This document shows, piece by piece, positions 8,357-17,018 of a stretch of DNA of 64,000 nucleotides. The notes under the pieces were generated by a model. The model saw nothing but the letters and a program-made list of their open reading frames with translations. It ran no database searches and had not been told where the DNA came from. The position numbers were made by a program, and so were the translations under genes. The stretch covers positions 124,001 to 188,000 of the forward strand of contig NZ_NISK01000003.1 of NCBI RefSeq assembly GCF_002205675.1, in the 5' to 3' direction. Numbering within the stretch: position 1 is the first letter of the stretch; each line of letters begins with the position of its first letter. The DNA is from Sphingopyxis bauzanensis. GTDB lineage: Bacteria > Pseudomonadota > Alphaproteobacteria > Sphingomonadales > Sphingomonadaceae.

Positions 8357-10423
8357 TTACTTCTTCAGATGCTTGCCCATCCACCCGAACACGGTCTGAT
8401 ACCATTGCACGCTGTTCTGGCCTTTCAGGATCCAGTGGTTCTCGTCGGGAAAGACCAGCAATTCGCCTTCGACGCCCTGCCGCTGCAACGCATGGAACGC
8501 AGCGAGGCTCTGGCTGTAAGGGATGCGGAAGTCCTTTTCGCCGTGGATTACCAGCATCGGGGTCTTCCATTTGGTGACATGGTTGACCGGGTTCCATTTC
8601 TCGCCCTCGGTCCGCTGCCACCAAGGGCCACCATGGTCAAATTCGTCGAACCATGTTTCCTCGGTCTCGAACGCCATGGCGCGCAGGTCGAACACGCCGG
8701 CATGGTTGACCAGGCATTTGAAGCCGTCGGGCCACTTGCCCGCGATCCAGTTCATCATATAGCCGCCATAAGAGCCGCCGAGCGCGCAGGCGTTGGCGGT
8801 GTCGGCATTGGCGTCCTGCGCCCCCGCCGCGGCGAGGCCGAGCTTGAGGTCTTCGAGCGGCTTGCCGCCCCAATCCTGATTGATGCTGTCGGTGAATGCC
8901 TGTCCGTAACCGGTCGAGCCGTGGAAATCGACACTGACCGCGGCGTAGCCGGGCGCCGAAAACAGGCGCGGGTTCCAGCGCGTCGACCAACTGTTGCCAA
9001 AGCTCGACTGCGGCCCGCCGTGGACGAGGAAGGCAACGGGGATTTTGCCCTTGGTATCGGCGGGTTTGACGATCTGGCCCCACACGGTGTCGCCGCTCGC
9101 GCCCTTGAAGCTGAACCGTTTGGCATCGACGGGATCGATTTCGGCAAGCTGGGCGCGGTTGACGTCGGTCAGGCGGGTGATCTTGCCCTTGCCATCGCGG
9201 ACAAACAGGTCGGTCGGCACCGCAACGCTGTTGCGCGAATAGAGCAGGGCGCCGCCGGGCAGCGGGGTGACGTCACCGATATTGCCTTCAAAGGCTTCGG
9301 TGGTGGCCTTGAGCTTCGTGACCTTGCCGGTCTTCACATCGACGCGGAAGACGGGGTGATCGAGCACGTCCTGCGCGGTGACATAGAGCGACTTGCCGTC
9401 CGCGGCCCACGCGATCGAACCCACGGAGCGGTCCCATGCGTCGGTCAGTTTCCGCGTTTCGCCGGTCGACATGTCGCGCAGCATCAGCACCTGCCGGTCG
9501 GCCTCATAGCCCGGGCGGGCCATGGCGGCATAACCCAGCCATTTGCCGTCGGGCGAGGGGGTGGGGAGGGTATCGGTCGCCTTGTTATCCGCGGTCAGGT
9601 TCTGCGGCATCATCCGGCTGTCGACCAGCCAGCTGTAAATATCGAGGTTGGTCGAGGTCGGCTCGTCCTTGTCGGCTTTGCGCAGCGTGAAAAACACGGT
9701 GCGGCTGTCGGCGCCCCACGCCAGTTCCTCACCGCCGCCGAAGGGTTTCGACGGGCTATCGCCAACCAGCCCGCTATCGACGGCGCGCGCGGCGCTGGCT
9801 TTGCCATCGTCAAGATTGAAGACGAACGGACGGCTATAGGTGCCGGGCGTTTCCCAGCTGTCCCAATGGCGCACGAATCCGGCGCCGTCCTTGTACAGGC
9901 GGCCGGTGCCGGGACCGGGGAGGGCGCCCTTGTCCTTGGCATCGCAGCCGAAGTCGGTGCATTCGCGCGGCACGTCGCCCCAGGCGAGCAGGCGCTGGCC
10001 GTCGGGAGAGATTTTGAAGCCCGAGACATCGGCAACGGTGTCGGTGACCTGCGCGGCGGCGCCGCCGACCTTGGGATCGACCCGCCAGACCTGGCTTTTG
10101 CCCGATGCGTTCGAAAGGAAATAGAGGCTGCCGTCGGGGTGGAAAGCGGGGGCGGTTTCATTCTTTTCGGCGGTATCAGCGACGCGCACCGGCGCCGCGT
10201 CCTTGGCATTGCGGTCGACCAGCCACAGTCCGGTCGCGCGCTTGTACGTCGCGGCCTCGGTCTCGGTCATCTGAAACACCACCCAGCGGCCATCGGGCGA
10301 CGCGGTCGGCGCGGCGACACGCTTCAGCGTCGCCAGATCGACCTCGGTCATCGGCCGGGCAAAAGCGGGAGTGGACAGGGCGGCGGCGAGCGCGACGGCG
10401 CTGGTCAGGATATGGTTTCGCAT
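8357..10423 (-). CDS. S9 family prolyl oligopeptidase-like peptidase, secreted
   Basis: A 688-residue exported serine peptidase of the S9 (acylaminoacyl/dipeptidyl peptidase) type. A signal peptide (residues 1-22, LSTPAFA) is followed by a beta-propeller (about 30-400; repeats such as SPDGRWVVF, SPDGQRLLAW, SPDGKWLGY) and an alpha/beta-hydrolase domain. The triad is visible: Ser in GGSYGGYMMNW (~549), Asp in HGEKDFRIPY (~629) and His in DENHWIL (~662). It probably trims peptides in the periplasm. Two Cys in the propeller (ECTDFGCDAK) may form a disulfide. It stands alone between two palindromic repeats. Confidence 0.94.
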   Translation of the reverse strand: MRNHILTSAVALAAALSTPAFARPMTEVDLATLKRVAAPTASPDGRWVVFQMTETEAATYKRATGLWLVDRNAKDAAPVRVADTAEKNETAPAFHPDGSLYFLSNASGKSQVWRVDPKVGGAAAQVTDTVADVSGFKISPDGQRLLAWGDVPRECTDFGCDAKDKGALPGPGTGRLYKDGAGFVRHWDSWETPGTYSRPFVFNLDDGKASAARAVDSGLVGDSPSKPFGGGEELAWGADSRTVFFTLRKADKDEPTSTNLDIYSWLVDSRMMPQNLTADNKATDTLPTPSPDGKWLGYAAMARPGYEADRQVLMLRDMSTGETRKLTDAWDRSVGSIAWAADGKSLYVTAQDVLDHPVFRVDVKTGKVTKLKATTEAFEGNIGDVTPLPGGALLYSRNSVAVPTDLFVRDGKGKITRLTDVNRAQLAEIDPVDAKRFSFKGASGDTVWGQIVKPADTKGKIPVAFLVHGGPQSSFGNSWSTRWNPRLFSAPGYAAVSVDFHGSTGYGQAFTDSINQDWGGKPLEDLKLGLAAAGAQDANADTANACALGGSYGGYMMNWIAGKWPDGFKCLVNHAGVFDLRAMAFETEETWFDEFDHGGPWWQRTEGEKWNPVNHVTKWKTPMLVIHGEKDFRIPYSQSLAAFHALQRQGVEGELLVFPDENHWILKGQNSVQWYQTVFGWMGKHLKK

Positions 10424-10508
10424 GAAAGCGGTTTAGCGGGGTGCGGGGCGGGTTCAAGCATGTTCGTTGATTCTTGATTTGGGGTGGGTAGCGGACATCA
10501 CCAATAAT

Positions 10509-10598
10509 CGTCGCCCCCGCGAAGGCGGGGGCCGCAAGCGTCCTTTACCTGCGCCGCTGCGTAAACCGACAGCGGCCCCCGCCTTCGCGGGGGCGACG
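10509..10598. repeat. perfect 27-bp inverted repeat, GCGAAGGCGGGGG family, copy 1
   Basis: Arms 10509-10535 and 10572-10598 are exact reverse complements around a 36-bp spacer. The core (CCCCGCGAAGGCGGGG) is related to the elements at 43854-43955, 45290-45365 and 63431-63506. It lies 3' of the amidohydrolase gene and could also act as a transcript end. Confidence 0.9.
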
Positions 10599-10612
10599 AC
10601 TGGTTTTGGTCG

Positions 10613-11896
10613 TTAACGGACAATCACGCCGCCCTTCATCACATGGTCGATCTTTTCCAGCACCGTGATGTCGGCGAGCGGATCCGCCTTGACCGCAACG
10701 ATGTCGGCAAAGCGGCCAGGAACGATCGCGCCGATGTCGTCGCGCCCCATTTCGACCGCGGCGCGGCCGGTGGCTGACTGGATCGCCTGCATCGGGGTCA
10801 TGCCATATTTGACCATGTTGCGGAATTGGCGCGCGTTGAGCCCGTGCGGGTAGACCCCGGCGTCGGTGGCGTAACCGATATTGACCCCGATTTCGACCGC
10901 GCGACGGAAGGCGGCGCGCTGGGCGTCGGTGGTCTCGCGGTTCTTGCGCAGATATTCCTCGGGCCAGCCTTCCTTGGTGCCGACATCGTCGATGTAAGTG
11001 CCATTGTAGATATCCATCGCCAGCCAGGTGCCGCGCGCTTTTGCAAGCTGGAGCGCTTCCTCGTCGGCGAGGCTGGCATGTTCGATGCTGTCGACCCCGG
11101 CGTTGATCGCTATCTTGATCCCCTCGGCGCCATGCGCATGGGCGGTGACCCTTTTTCCGCCGGCATGCGCCACTTTCACCACCGCGCGCAGATAATCTTC
11201 CGACAGTTCGACCGCGCCGGGTTCGGTTCCGATCGCGAGAACGGCGCCGGTGGCGATGGTCTTGATGAAATCGGCGCCGCTATCGAGCAGGAAGGTCGTT
11301 TTCGCCGCCGCTTCCTCGGGCGTTGCGGCGACGCCGAGGCGCATGTCGGCAGGCAGTTCCTCATTGGGAACGACGCCGTTCAGTTCGCCGCCGCCCTTCG
11401 GAATCGTGATGTAAGCGCCAGCGACCCACATCCGCGGCCCCGGCACGTCACCGCGCTCAATCGCATTGCGCAGCGTGACGTCGGTCAAACCGCGATAGGT
11501 GCCGACGTCGCGGACGCTGGTGAAACCGGCGTCGAGCGTCACCCGCGCGTTGCGCGCGCCGACGAGGGCGGTTTCAGCGGGCGACGCCTTGATCGGTGCG
11601 GCAAGGTCAGCGCTCTGGCCAAGGTCGGCGAGGTGGGTGTGGAGGTCGATCATGCCGGGGAGGACGGTGAATCCGGACCAGTCGAGCCGCGTCGCGCCCG
11701 CGGGGGGTGCGCCGCAAGGAGCGACAGCCTTGATCCGCTCCCCTTCTATCGTGATGCACTGACCTTTGCGGACGTCATCGGACACGCCGTCGATCAGCCG
11801 TCCGGCCTGAATATACAGCGTCTCCGCCGCCGCGGGCGTCGCGGCGAGGGTCGCCGCGAGCGCCGCAATCAGAGGGCGCTGGCGAAGGCGTCGCAC
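10613..11896 (-). CDS. exported metal-dependent amidohydrolase (Xaa-Pro dipeptidase-like)
   Basis: A 427-residue amidohydrolase-superfamily enzyme with a signal peptide (residues 1-24, ATPAAAE). The HxH metal motif is intact (GMIDLHTHL near residue 84), with further ligands in VTAHAHGAEGIK and DSIEHASL and the late Asp in YATDAGVYPHG. The C-terminus has the usual GRAAVEMGRDDIGAIVPGRFADI block. Family members hydrolyse dipeptides or cyclic amides; the substrate here is unknown. The start is a GTG at 11896 preceded by GGGGGA, and the first 28 bases overlap the 3' end of the zinc peptidase gene, so the two are probably cotranscribed. Confidence 0.9.
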   Translation of the reverse strand: MRRLRQRPLIAALAATLAATPAAAETLYIQAGRLIDGVSDDVRKGQCITIEGERIKAVAPCGAPPAGATRLDWSGFTVLPGMIDLHTHLADLGQSADLAAPIKASPAETALVGARNARVTLDAGFTSVRDVGTYRGLTDVTLRNAIERGDVPGPRMWVAGAYITIPKGGGELNGVVPNEELPADMRLGVAATPEEAAAKTTFLLDSGADFIKTIATGAVLAIGTEPGAVELSEDYLRAVVKVAHAGGKRVTAHAHGAEGIKIAINAGVDSIEHASLADEEALQLAKARGTWLAMDIYNGTYIDDVGTKEGWPEEYLRKNRETTDAQRAAFRRAVEIGVNIGYATDAGVYPHGLNARQFRNMVKYGMTPMQAIQSATGRAAVEMGRDDIGAIVPGRFADIVAVKADPLADITVLEKIDHVMKGGVIVR

Positions 11897-12777
11897 TGGC
11901 GCGGATCCCCCGATTGCAAGCCGCGACGCAGCCAGCTCATGCGTTGCTCGCTGGTGCCGTGGGTAAAGCTTTCGGGAACCGGACGCTGGCCCGCCGAGCG
12001 CATCAGCGTATCATCGCCGATCGCGTTGGCGGCGCGCATCGCTTCTTCCATATCGCCCGCCTCCATCACTGGCTGACCCGCAGCGGTCTTGGCGCGTGCG
12101 GCCCAGACACCGGCGTAGCAATCCGCCTGCAATTCCATGCGAACCTGCAATGCATTGCCCTCGGCCTGCGAGGCGCGTTGCTGCGCTTGGCGAACCTGGT
12201 TCGAAATTCCGCTGATCGTCTGGATATGATGGCCGACTTCGTGCGCGATGACATAAGCCTGCGCCGCATCGCCCGCGGCGCCGAATTTCAGTTCGAGATC
12301 ACGGAAGAAGTCGGTGTCGAGATAGACGCCTTGATCGCCGGGGCAATAGAACGGACCCATCGCAGAACTTGCAGAACCGCAGGCCGTTCGATCGACGCTG
12401 TGCGAGTAGAAGGTGAGCGTCGGCTTGCGATAGCCGGAGATCAGCCCCTCCCAAACCGTGTGCGTTGATCCGAACACGTTGCAGGCAAAACGCTCCGAAG
12501 CCGTATCGCAGGCGACGTTGGCGCCACCGCGGCTGTTCGCCGCCGGATCGGCGATGCCGCCCCCGCTGCTCAGCATGTTGGCGCCGGGACCGAGCAGGAA
12601 AAAGGCGACCGCGCCGATCAGCAGGATCGTGCCGCAGCCCATCTTGCGCCCGAGCAGCATCGGGAGGAAACCGATGAGCAAGCCGCCGAGGCCGCCACCA
12701 CCACCGCCAAAGCCGCCGCCACCGCCGCGGCCGAGGTCGCGAATATCGTCGCCGGGATCATAATCGTCGAGGCGCAT
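11869..12777 (-). CDS. neutral zinc metallopeptidase (YpfJ/Zn_peptidase family)
   Basis: A 302-residue membrane-anchored protein of the YpfJ/putative neutral zinc metallopeptidase family. A glycine-rich cytoplasmic N-terminus (GGGGGFGGGGG) precedes a transmembrane region (residues ~30-70, TILLIGAVAFFLLGPG). The zinc motif HEVGHH lies near residue 178 (YVIAHEVGHHIQTISG), and a downstream acidic ligand is likely in LQADCYAG. Paired cysteines (CGSAS, YCPGD) fit a periplasmic catalytic domain. The physiological role of the family is unknown. The ISAs1-family IS sits just upstream of its start, in the promoter region shared with the patatin gene. Confidence 0.92.
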   Translation of the reverse strand: MRLDDYDPGDDIRDLGRGGGGGFGGGGGGLGGLLIGFLPMLLGRKMGCGTILLIGAVAFFLLGPGANMLSSGGGIADPAANSRGGANVACDTASERFACNVFGSTHTVWEGLISGYRKPTLTFYSHSVDRTACGSASSAMGPFYCPGDQGVYLDTDFFRDLELKFGAAGDAAQAYVIAHEVGHHIQTISGISNQVRQAQQRASQAEGNALQVRMELQADCYAGVWAARAKTAAGQPVMEAGDMEEAMRAANAIGDDTLMRSAGQRPVPESFTHGTSEQRMSWLRRGLQSGDPRQCDAFASAL

Positions 12778-12846
12778 GGGGGTTCTCCGCCGCTAAAGTG
12801 TCTGCCTAATCCTGATAGTTACAGCAGCGCCGGTCAATTGAAAGGG

Positions 12847-12856
12847 GCTTCGCGTT
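12847..12856. repeat. 10-bp target site duplication, left copy
   Basis: GCTTCGCGTT directly abuts the left end of the insertion sequence and is repeated exactly at 14099-14108. Confidence 0.92.
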
Positions 12857-14098
12857 CAGGGCAATCGCTTCAGATGAACGGACTGGTGTTGATTGAAGTG
12901 TTATGATTCAGACGATGCTCCATATGCTGGGAGCCATTGATGTCTGGATTGCCATCGTCGCGTTCGATACTCGATCATTTTTCTGCGCTTCGTGATCACC
13001 GGGAGCAGTGGCGGGTTTTGTATCCGCTTCGCGAGGTCTTGCTTTTGGTGCTTTGCGCGACGCTTTCGGGGATGGAAGATTTTGTCGAGATCAGGCTGTG
13101 GGGACAGCACCGGCTCGATTTTCTGCGCCGTTTTCTGCCGTTTGCGCACGGGATACCAGCCCACGACACCCTTAATGATGTCATTAACGGGCTTGATCCC
13201 GAGCTGTTCAAAACCTGCTTTGCGACCTGGGTCGAGGCGCTGCGCGACGAGGCACCCGATATCATCGCGATTGACGGCAAGACGTCGCGGCGTAGTCACG
13301 CGAGGAGCAAAGGCCGCGCGCCGCTGCACATGGTTTCAGCCTGGGCGTCGCGCCAGCGGCTGGTGCTGGGCCAGGAAGCGGTAGACGCAAAATCCAACGA
13401 GATCACCGCGATCCCGTTGCTGCTCGAACGGCTGGAACTGACCGGTGCGCTCGTCACCATCGATGCGATCGGAACACAGGCCGCGATTGCCGAGACCATC
13501 GTGGCGCGCGGCGGAGATTATTTGCTCGCGCTGAAGGGCAACCGTCCGGCGCTGTTTGCCGATGTCGTGGCGTTCTTTGCCGATCCGCCCACCGATATGA
13601 CCCTGTCGGCGCACACGACAACCGACGCCGATCATGGCCGCATCGAAGAACGCCGCCACAGCGTCTGTCACAACACACAATGGCTGTTTTCCGATCGTCG
13701 CTATCCTGATGAACCCCATTTCCCGCATCTCGCGATGATCGCCATGGTCGAAAACCACGTCGAACGGGAGGGCCGCAAAAGCACGGAACGGCGCTATTAC
13801 CTCTCTTCTGTCAAACTCGATGCCCAAGCCTTCGCCGCCGCAGTCCGCGCCCATTGGGGCATCGAAAACCGGCTCCACTGGGTGCTCGACGTCGTCTTCC
13901 ACGACGACCTCACAAGACTGCGAACCGGATCAGGACCCCAGAATATGGCGGTCGTCAAACACATCGCCATGAACCTGGTGCGAAATCCAAACGACAAACA
14001 CAGCCTCAAAGTCCGCAGAAAACGAGCCAATCTCGACCCGGATTACCTCGAAACACTCGTCACTCAACGACAACCGTTAATCTGAAGCGATTCCCCTG
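12857..14098 (+). mobile_element. ISAs1-family insertion sequence, complete
   Basis: A 1242-bp IS with a single transposase gene. The terminal inverted repeats are 25 bp, at 12857-12881 and 14074-14098, beginning CAGGG and matching at 23 of 25 positions. It is flanked by a perfect 10-bp duplication (GCTTCGCGTT). Length, CAGGG-type ends, duplication size and transposase family all agree with the ISAs1 family. The intact repeats, duplication and full-length transposase indicate a fairly recent and possibly active insertion. Confidence 0.96.
12940..14085 (+). CDS. ISAs1 family transposase
   Basis: A 381-residue DDE transposase. An N-terminal H-repeat-associated domain is visible (residues ~5-95, SILDHFSALRDHRE, AHDTLNDVI). 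The catalytic acids are probably Asp in IIAIDGKTSRR (~109), Asp in VTIDAIGTQ (~170) and Glu in HWGIENRLHWVLDV (~306), which is the family signature. I start at the ATG at 12940 behind GGGAG; an in-frame TTG at 12937 is possible. There is no frameshift or stop, so the enzyme should be complete. Confidence 0.96.
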   Translation: MSGLPSSRSILDHFSALRDHREQWRVLYPLREVLLLVLCATLSGMEDFVEIRLWGQHRLDFLRRFLPFAHGIPAHDTLNDVINGLDPELFKTCFATWVEALRDEAPDIIAIDGKTSRRSHARSKGRAPLHMVSAWASRQRLVLGQEAVDAKSNEITAIPLLLERLELTGALVTIDAIGTQAAIAETIVARGGDYLLALKGNRPALFADVVAFFADPPTDMTLSAHTTTDADHGRIEERRHSVCHNTQWLFSDRRYPDEPHFPHLAMIAMVENHVEREGRKSTERRYYLSSVKLDAQAFAAAVRAHWGIENRLHWVLDVVFHDDLTRLRTGSGPQNMAVVKHIAMNLVRNPNDKHSLKVRRKRANLDPDYLETLVTQRQPLI

Positions 14099-14108
14099 GC
14101 TTCGCGTT
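14099..14108. repeat. 10-bp target site duplication, right copy
   Basis: GCTTCGCGTT immediately follows the right inverted repeat of the IS and equals the left copy at 12847-12856. Confidence 0.92.
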
Positions 14109-14182
14109 GGACGAAGCCGTTGCAATGGTTTATGCTGCGACGCACCAATCGCGCTGACGCGAGCCAAAGGATCCCCGTTTTC

Positions 14183-15340
14183 ATGCCACGTCGTGCCGCA
14201 ACCGCCGCGCTTCCGCTTCCCGACCTCGTTGTACTCGTCCTGCAGGGCGGCGGCGCGCTCGGCGCGTTTCAGGCGGGGGTATATGAGGCGATGATCGACC
14301 TCGGCATCGAGCTCGACTGGGTCGCGGGGATTTCGATCGGTGCGGTCAATGCCGCGATCATCGCGGGCAATCCGCGCGACGCCGCAGTGGGCAAGCTGCG
14401 CGAATTCTGGAACGGGGTGTCGTCGGCGATGCCGTCGCTGCCGGTCGCCGACAACGACTGGGCGCGCGAATGGGCGCATATGGTGGCGGCGGGGCAGGTG
14501 ATGGCGTTCGGCGTCCCAGGGTTCTTCACCCCGCGCTTCCCGCCGCCGAGCTTTGCCGAGCGGCAGACACCCGAGGCGGTGAGCTTTTACGACACCAAGC
14601 CGCTGGTCGAGACGCTCGACCGGCTGGTCGACTGGGACCGAGTGAACAACGGCAAGGTGCGGCTGTCGGTCGGCGCGGTGGCGGTCGAAACGGGGAACTT
14701 TCGCTATTTCGACACCAAGGTCGATACGATCGACGCGCGACACGTCTTGGCGTCGGGCGCGCTGCCACCGGGGCTCCCGCCGGTCGAGATCGACGGGACA
14801 TGGTATTGGGATGGCGGGCTGGTGTCGAACACCCCGCTCGAGCATGTTGTCGATGCGGCGCATGAAGATATGCTGGTGTTTCAGGTCGATCTGTTCCCCG
14901 CGCGGGGCGACCGTCCGCATGACATGGAGGAAGCTTGGTCGCGCGAGAAGGACATTCGTTTTTCGAGCCGCACGCGGCGGATTTCGGACGGGCTGGTGCG
15001 GCGGCGCAAGGAGCATCAGCTGATCGACCGGATGCTCAAAAAACTGCCCGCCGAATATGCTGCGTTGCCCGAAGTCAAAGCGGTGCGAAAAATGGTCGAC
15101 AGTAAGGCGCTGAACGTCGTCCAGCTGATCCATCAGCCGCCTAAATGGCAGACGGGCGCGCGCGATTTCGAGTTTTCGCGCTCGACGATGGAGGTCAATT
15201 GGGCGCTGGGCCATGAGGCGGTCGAGGCGGCGATGAAGGATGGGCATTTGCTTGCGGAAAGTGTCGCCGAGGGTCGTTCGGGAAGTTTTGCGTTGCAAGC
15301 CAATATGTTGAAGCCGAAAATCGAACCCGATATCAACTGA
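14183..15340 (+). CDS. patatin-like phospholipase (DUF3734 type)
   Basis: A 385-residue patatin-fold lipid acyl hydrolase. The oxyanion-hole glycine motif reads LQGGGALGAFQAG (~20), the nucleophile elbow is GISIGAV (Ser ~50) and the dyad Asp lies in WDGGLVSN (~210). The C-terminal third (RRKEHQLIDRM to the end) resembles the DUF3734 extension. It is followed after 28 bases by 3-hydroxybutyrate dehydrogenase, an arrangement known for polyhydroxybutyrate-linked patatins, so it may act on granule lipid or stored polyester. I chose the ATG at 14183; an in-frame ATG at 14120 would add 21 residues with no better ribosome site. Its promoter region carries the ISAs1-family insertion. Confidence 0.92.
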   Translation: MPRRAATAALPLPDLVVLVLQGGGALGAFQAGVYEAMIDLGIELDWVAGISIGAVNAAIIAGNPRDAAVGKLREFWNGVSSAMPSLPVADNDWAREWAHMVAAGQVMAFGVPGFFTPRFPPPSFAERQTPEAVSFYDTKPLVETLDRLVDWDRVNNGKVRLSVGAVAVETGNFRYFDTKVDTIDARHVLASGALPPGLPPVEIDGTWYWDGGLVSNTPLEHVVDAAHEDMLVFQVDLFPARGDRPHDMEEAWSREKDIRFSSRTRRISDGLVRRRKEHQLIDRMLKKLPAEYAALPEVKAVRKMVDSKALNVVQLIHQPPKWQTGARDFEFSRSTMEVNWALGHEAVEAAMKDGHLLAESVAEGRSGSFALQANMLKPKIEPDIN

Positions 15341-15368
15341 TACTTTTCCACCGGAAGGAACTTCGAAC

Positions 15369-16154
15369 ATGCGTCTGCAAGGAAAAACCGCGCTCGTCAC
15401 CGGATCGACGTCGGGCATCGGGCTGGGCATCGCCAAGGCGCTGGCGAGCGAGGGCGCGCATGTCATCATCAACGGCTTCGGTGACGCCGCGGCGATCGAG
15501 GCCGAGCGCGTCGCGCTCGAAGGGCTGAGCGGCGGCAAAGCGAGTTATGACGGTGCCGATCTGACCAAGGTCGATGCGATCGCCGAGATGTTCGCGCGCG
15601 CCGATGCCGACATGGGCGGCGTCGATATTTTGGTGAACAACGCCGGGACGCAGTTCGTGTCGCCGATCGAGGATTTCCCGGTCGAGAAATGGGATTTGAT
15701 CCTGGCGCTGAACCTGACGTCGGCGTTCCACACGATCCGCCACGCGGTCCCCGGAATGCGCAAGAAGGGGTGGGGGCGGATTATCGGCACCGCGTCGGCG
15801 CACTCGCTCGTCGCCTCGCCGTTCAAATCGGCCTATGTCGCAGCGAAGCACGGGCTGGTCGGGCTGACCAAAACCGTCGCGCTGGAAGTGGCCGACGCGG
15901 GGATCACCGCCAACTGCATCAGCCCCGGTTACGTGTGGACGCCGCTGGTCGAGGGGCAGATCCCCGACACGATGAAGGCGCGCGGGATGACGCGCGAGCA
16001 GGTGATCAACGACGTGCTGCTGGCGGGGCAGCCGACCAAGCAGTTCGTTACCGTCGAACAGGTCGCGGCGCTGGCGTCGTTCCTGACCCGCGACGAGGCG
16101 GCGAACATCACCGGCGCCAACCTGAGCGTCGATGGCGGGTGGACCGCGGCCTAA
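15369..16154 (+). CDS. bdhA: 3-hydroxybutyrate dehydrogenase
   Basis: A 261-residue classical short-chain dehydrogenase that interconverts 3-hydroxybutyrate and acetoacetate with NAD. The cofactor motif is TGSTSGIGLG (~12-21), NNAG is at ~90, and the catalytic Ser, Tyr and Lys lie in GTASAHS, SAYVAAKHG and the following Lys. The C-terminal block FLTRDEAANITGANLSVDGGW is typical. Its sequence and position behind a DUF3734 patatin favour 3-hydroxybutyrate dehydrogenase over other SDRs. A GGAAGGAAC ribosome site precedes the ATG. Cytoplasmic; it would feed PHB breakdown products to acetoacetate. Confidence 0.93.
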   Translation: MRLQGKTALVTGSTSGIGLGIAKALASEGAHVIINGFGDAAAIEAERVALEGLSGGKASYDGADLTKVDAIAEMFARADADMGGVDILVNNAGTQFVSPIEDFPVEKWDLILALNLTSAFHTIRHAVPGMRKKGWGRIIGTASAHSLVASPFKSAYVAAKHGLVGLTKTVALEVADAGITANCISPGYVWTPLVEGQIPDTMKARGMTREQVINDVLLAGQPTKQFVTVEQVAALASFLTRDEAANITGANLSVDGGWTAA

Positions 16155-16217
16155 GCCTTGAGCATTCTCCTTTCCCCTCCTAAGGTTAACGCAACCGGAT
16201 CAGGGGAGAGACGGAGA

Positions 16218-16871
16218 ATGAGGGGTCGCAACAAGTTACTTTTCGCCATTGCGCTAGGGCTGACCGCTGGCGCGTGCCAGTCGGTGCCGGTGGTGCCGAC
16301 ACTGCCGCCGTCGGCGGCCGACGAGCCGCCCGCTTCGGGCAGCTGGCGCGCGACGGCGACCGATCAGGACAAGGAACGGATTCGCGGCTGGTATTCCAGC
16401 TGGGAAGCCGCGCTCGCCGATGCGCGGGCGAAGGGGCATGGCGCCGACGTCGACCGCGAAGGCGTGCTGCTGCAACAGATGGCGGCGCTGCCCAACGCGC
16501 ATCTGCCCGCGGGCGACTATCGCTGCCGGACGATCAAGGTCGGCGCGAAGGGGCGCGGGGGGCTCAGCTATATCGCCTATGGCTGGTTCCGCTGCCGCGT
16601 GGCGCCCGAACAGGGATTGTCGAGCCTGACCAAGCTGACCGGGTCGCAGCGCCCTGTCGGCATGATCTTTCCCGACAATCTGAAACGCCAGATTTTCCTC
16701 GGCACGCTCGAGCTGGGCGACGAGAAAATGGCGGTGAACTACGGCAGCGACCGGATGCGCGACATGGCGGGGCTGGTCGAACGGATCGGCGACAATCGCT
16801 GGCGGCTGGTGCTGCCTGCGCCCGCGTATGAATCCTTGGTCGACGTGATCGAACTGGTCCCGGCGGGCTGA
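16218..16871 (+). CDS. DUF4893-type lipoprotein
   Basis: A 217-residue predicted lipoprotein. The signal peptide ends in a lipobox-like LTAGAC (~20), then comes a Pro/Ser linker and the domain containing YRCRTIKVGAKG and FRCRVAP, which I take to be DUF4893, a sphingomonad family of unknown function. The two Cys may pair in the periplasm. The ATG at 16218 follows GGAGAGACGGAGA; the frame is open to 16158 but that upstream start is unlikely. It lies 63 bases behind bdhA on the same strand and may be cotranscribed, with no obvious functional link. Confidence 0.78.
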   Translation: MRGRNKLLFAIALGLTAGACQSVPVVPTLPPSAADEPPASGSWRATATDQDKERIRGWYSSWEAALADARAKGHGADVDREGVLLQQMAALPNAHLPAGDYRCRTIKVGAKGRGGLSYIAYGWFRCRVAPEQGLSSLTKLTGSQRPVGMIFPDNLKRQIFLGTLELGDEKMAVNYGSDRMRDMAGLVERIGDNRWRLVLPAPAYESLVDVIELVPAG

Positions 16872-16898
16872 CGAAAGTTTGAGAGGATTCCACATTCC

Positions 16899-16976
16899 CG
16901 TTCGTGTCGAGCGAAGTCGAGACACGCTTGGGACGCGCTACGCTGCGGGGTGTCTCGACTTCGCTCGACACAAACG
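16899..16976. repeat. palindromic repeat GTTCGTGTCGAGCGAAGTCG family, copy 2
   Basis: Inverted 27-bp arms (16899-16925 and 16950-16976) around a 24-bp spacer, with one mismatch in the right arm. Located between the DUF4893 and M20 genes. Confidence 0.9.
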
Positions 16977-17018
16977 GATTAGGTTCGGCTCATAAGAGCT
17001 TGGTACAGGGGAATGATA

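Noticed and set aside
8369-10477. A 702-codon open frame on the plus strand opposite the S9 peptidase
   Set aside because: It is the antisense shadow of a clear S9 peptidase with an intact catalytic triad; high GC opens long antisense frames. The product has no recognisable domain.
12847-14108. The IS as the edge of a genomic island
   Set aside because: Only one IS copy with a simple duplication is present; flanking genes are typical chromosomal genes with matching composition and no integrase or tRNA.
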